5,157 nucleotides of DNA, taken from assembly GCA_023394255.1 (NCBI GenBank), contig JAEXAZ010000187.1:1-5157 (forward strand), in the 5' to 3' direction. Made by a program: the position numbers and the translations under genes. The notes beneath the pieces were generated by a model, which searched no databases, was not told the origin of the DNA, and saw only the letters and a list, made by a program, of their open reading frames with translations. This DNA comes from Bacillota bacterium (GTDB lineage Bacteria; Bacillota; Clostridia; Oscillospirales; Ruminococcaceae). Positions 3,634 to 5,157 of the stretch are shown here, piece after piece; position 1 is the first letter of the stretch, and each line of letters opens with the position of its first letter.

Positions 3634-4680
3634 ATGTCAGAACATACATTAAGTTTGGCGAACATTGTAAATAACGCAACACAACCTAAATCTGGCCGCA
3701 TAATGGATCTACGTACTCATGAGAGGCATTTGGAAAATCTGTTGGATCATTTATTTATCAGCAAAGAAATTTTTAAAGATGAAAATGGAAACTATGCATT
3801 TTCTGCTAAATACAAATCATTTGCTAATTTCATTTTTCATGAGTCACATCGTTCTGGCTCATTAATTCAAAAGCTATCCTCTCCAAAGTCTAAGGAACTT
3901 ACATATGAAGATAAAATTGGATTTTATCACAGATATCTTTTATGGTTAAAAAAAGAATTACAAGGCAGGCTTGATAAATTTACAGGTTTTATTTCTGCCG
4001 ATGCTAAAATTCAATTCATCGAAAAAGTCATGTCGACTTTTCCAGATGAAATGAAAAATGAAAAGTTGCATGTTATCGGAATGACAGATGAGCTTTTCGA
4101 CATTAATGATAAAGATGCTCTATGTAATTTGTATAATCAAACTTTTTTAAAGGCTTTTTTAACTGAAGAATATCTGAATATGGAGGAAATCATTTTTTTA
4201 ACTACGATGATTCAAAAGTTCTTGGATTATAATCTTGTGTTGGCAGAATGCAGATTACACGCTCAGATAAAAGAGGCAATTACACATGCGTCAATAATTG
4301 GAATTAATGAGCGAGCTTCGATATTAGCAGGATTGGCAAACGATCTCTGTATAGAAAATAATTTACTTAAAATTAACGCAGAATCAGAAATTAAAAACTA
4401 TAAATCAAGTAATCAATCTAACAGTACTTTTAGTGATCATATAAAATGCGCTCAGAAAAAATTGAAGTCTCAGCTAGATGGACTGCTTTCCCAAGTCTCT
4501 GATCAAGTCAAAACAAATAGTGATGCGAATAAAGATGATGATGAAGATAAAAGGGATAGTAAGGCAACAATTATAGACGGATGCTTAGATTTGTATACTG
4601 AGGTTGTCTACGATCAATTAATTACACAATATATAAATGACCCCGATAATTCAAATCTAAAAAAATCCCTATACAAATAG
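3634..4680 (+). CDS. AT-rich orphan gene, 348-aa protein of unknown function
   Basis: I do not recognise this protein. It is predicted soluble and mostly helical, with no signal peptide, membrane segment, HTH, P-loop or obvious nuclease motif. Segments include LRTHERHLENLLDHLFIS (26-43), YHRYLLWLKKELQGRLDKF (98-116), a hydrophobic helix MEEIIFLTTMIQKFL (183-197), RLHAQIKEAITHASIIGI (207-224), a Ser/Asn-rich linker (257-266), a coiled-coil-like stretch CAQKKLKSQLDGLLSQVSDQVK (272-293, split here only by position), a very acidic patch DANKDDDEDKRDSK (297-310) and a final helix. ATG 3634 is chosen because GGAGG (3624-3628) lies 5 nt upstream; the in-frame ATG 3622 lacks a ribosome binding site. 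The gene is visibly more AT-rich than the DUF operon, with many AAA, GAT and TTA codons, and is bounded by terminators on both sides, suggesting a separately acquired cassette. A phage-defence or element-cargo role is possible but unproven. Confidence 0.85.
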   Translation: MSEHTLSLANIVNNATQPKSGRIMDLRTHERHLENLLDHLFISKEIFKDENGNYAFSAKYKSFANFIFHESHRSGSLIQKLSSPKSKELTYEDKIGFYHRYLLWLKKELQGRLDKFTGFISADAKIQFIEKVMSTFPDEMKNEKLHVIGMTDELFDINDKDALCNLYNQTFLKAFLTEEYLNMEEIIFLTTMIQKFLDYNLVLAECRLHAQIKEAITHASIIGINERASILAGLANDLCIENNLLKINAESEIKNYKSSNQSNSTFSDHIKCAQKKLKSQLDGLLSQVSDQVKTNSDANKDDDEDKRDSKATIIDGCLDLYTEVVYDQLITQYINDPDNSNLKKSLYK

Positions 4681-4688
4681 CAAATTTG

Positions 4689-4724
4689 AAAGTCAGGTGC
4701 CCATTCGGATACCTGACTTTTTTT
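4689..4724 (+). terminator. Strong intrinsic terminator of the orphan gene
   Basis: AAAGTCAGGT (4689-4698) pairs perfectly with ACCTGACTTT (4711-4720), a 10-bp stem, and the T run spans 4718-4724. It starts 8 nt after the stop codon at 4680. Confidence 0.88.
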
Positions 4725-4930
4725 GTGCGACAAATTTAAATTATTTTTTGTCGTGGCTTATAGGATGCAGCTTGATATTATGGAGTTATAAAAGAAGGGG
4801 GTCGAAACCCAGAGATTTTTATGTGCAACAATTGAATACCCATCTAACGACAGGCTGGGAAATTGCCTTCCCTCTTAGGTGGTGAGAAGAATGTTAACCA
4901 GATGAATTTAAAAAAAAGGAGGCCATAAAC
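4725..4930 (+). other. Leader or intergenic region without recognised function
   Basis: These 206 bases hold no convincing gene. CGACAAA (4728-4734) and TTTGTCG (4747-4753) can form a 7-bp stem with an AT-rich 12-nt loop; GGGT-CGAA-ACCC (4799-4810) and GGGAA/TTCCC (near 4857-4871) form small stems. No strong sigmaA promoter, known riboswitch core or tRNA is seen. A promoter for the following gene must lie here or the gene depends on read-through past the terminator. Confidence 0.35.
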
Positions 4931-5157
4931 ATGGCACTAAGAGGTTATGATCCATATCAAGATAAGAACTCTGAGCAATACAAATCCGCTAGAGAACGAT
5001 TTATGAAAGAAGAATCGGAGAGAGACCCTACCGGGTTAGAGAACCGAACCGAAGAGGAAATGAATATAGCATGGTGGAGCTTTGTAAAAAGGGAAAAAAG
5101 TAATATTGAATATGAGTATGCAAAAAACGCGAAAAAAAGAGCCGAAGAACGGGAGGC
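4931..5157 (+). CDS. Unknown highly charged protein (5' part, runs off window)
   Basis: ATG 4931 follows an excellent ribosome binding site (AAAGGAGG, 4915-4922, 8-nt spacing) and the frame is open for 75 codons to the window edge. The start is MALRGYDPYQDKNSEQYKS, followed by a very charged, Lys/Glu/Arg-rich helical region (ARERFMKEESERDP, then REKSNIEYEYAKNAKKRAEERE) that looks coiled-coil-like, with a WW pair near residue 48. No signal peptide or known domain is visible in this part. It lies beyond the orphan's terminator, so it is probably a separate unit. Its function cannot be judged without the remainder. Confidence 0.75.
   Translation, partial: MALRGYDPYQDKNSEQYKSARERFMKEESERDPTGLENRTEEEMNIAWWSFVKREKSNIEYEYAKNAKKRAEERE

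Noticed and set aside
3492..3701. 69-codon minus-strand frame
   Set aside because: It is antisense to the start of the orphan gene and its leader, with no ribosome binding site.
4796..4812. tRNA T-arm-like GGGTCGAAACCC as a tRNA end or attachment site
   Set aside because: The conserved TTC of the T loop is missing and no acceptor, D or anticodon arms are found nearby.
4697..4885. 62-codon frame starting at GTG
   Set aside because: It begins inside the orphan gene's terminator stem and lacks a ribosome binding site.

Overview
The window looks like an accessory, mobile-element-type stretch of a low-to-moderate GC Gram-positive chromosome, most likely a gut-type Clostridia (Oscillospiraceae or Lachnospiraceae). 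Strong AGGAGG-type ribosome binding sites, sigmaA-like promoters, T-tailed terminators and the protein families DUF6809, DUF960, DUF1643 and WG-repeat support this. The genus cannot be fixed from the sequence. There are no rRNA or tRNA genes, transposases, integrases or CRISPR arrays.

Layout. (1) 1-377, minus: 5' part of a secreted WG-repeat protein, with a good promoter. (2) 600-2121, plus: a tight four-gene operon, DUF6809 - unknown - DUF960 - DUF1643. Its leader holds a 17-bp operator-like palindrome and a hairpin covering the first Shine-Dalgarno. Two terminator-like hairpins lie inside the coding sequence. (3) 2125-2505, minus: an XRE repressor with a C-terminal helical domain and a TTG start, convergent with the operon and separated from it by a shared hairpin terminator. 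(4) 2506-2694: divergent control region with two clear promoters and two operator-like palindromes. (5) 2695-3447, plus: a 63-aa Cro-sized XRE protein, a three-helix membrane protein and two tiny ORFs of 33 and 34 codons, ending at a strong terminator. (6) 3634-4680, plus: an AT-rich 348-aa orphan with its own terminator, resembling an inserted cargo cassette. (7) 4725-4930: a leader with no recognised function. (8) 4931 to the end: 5' part of an unknown, highly charged protein.

How it may work together (inference): the two XRE proteins have nearly identical recognition helices (SPS-F/Y-LCD-I/V-E-Q/K-GR) and are transcribed divergently. This is the architecture of a compact cI/Cro-like switch. 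The 17-bp palindrome ATACGAT-CAT-ATCGTAT between them recurs in degenerate form beside the repressor start and again upstream of the DUF operon, so one switch may control both the regulator region and that operon. The functions of the DUF operon, the membrane protein, the tiny ORFs and the orphan are unknown.
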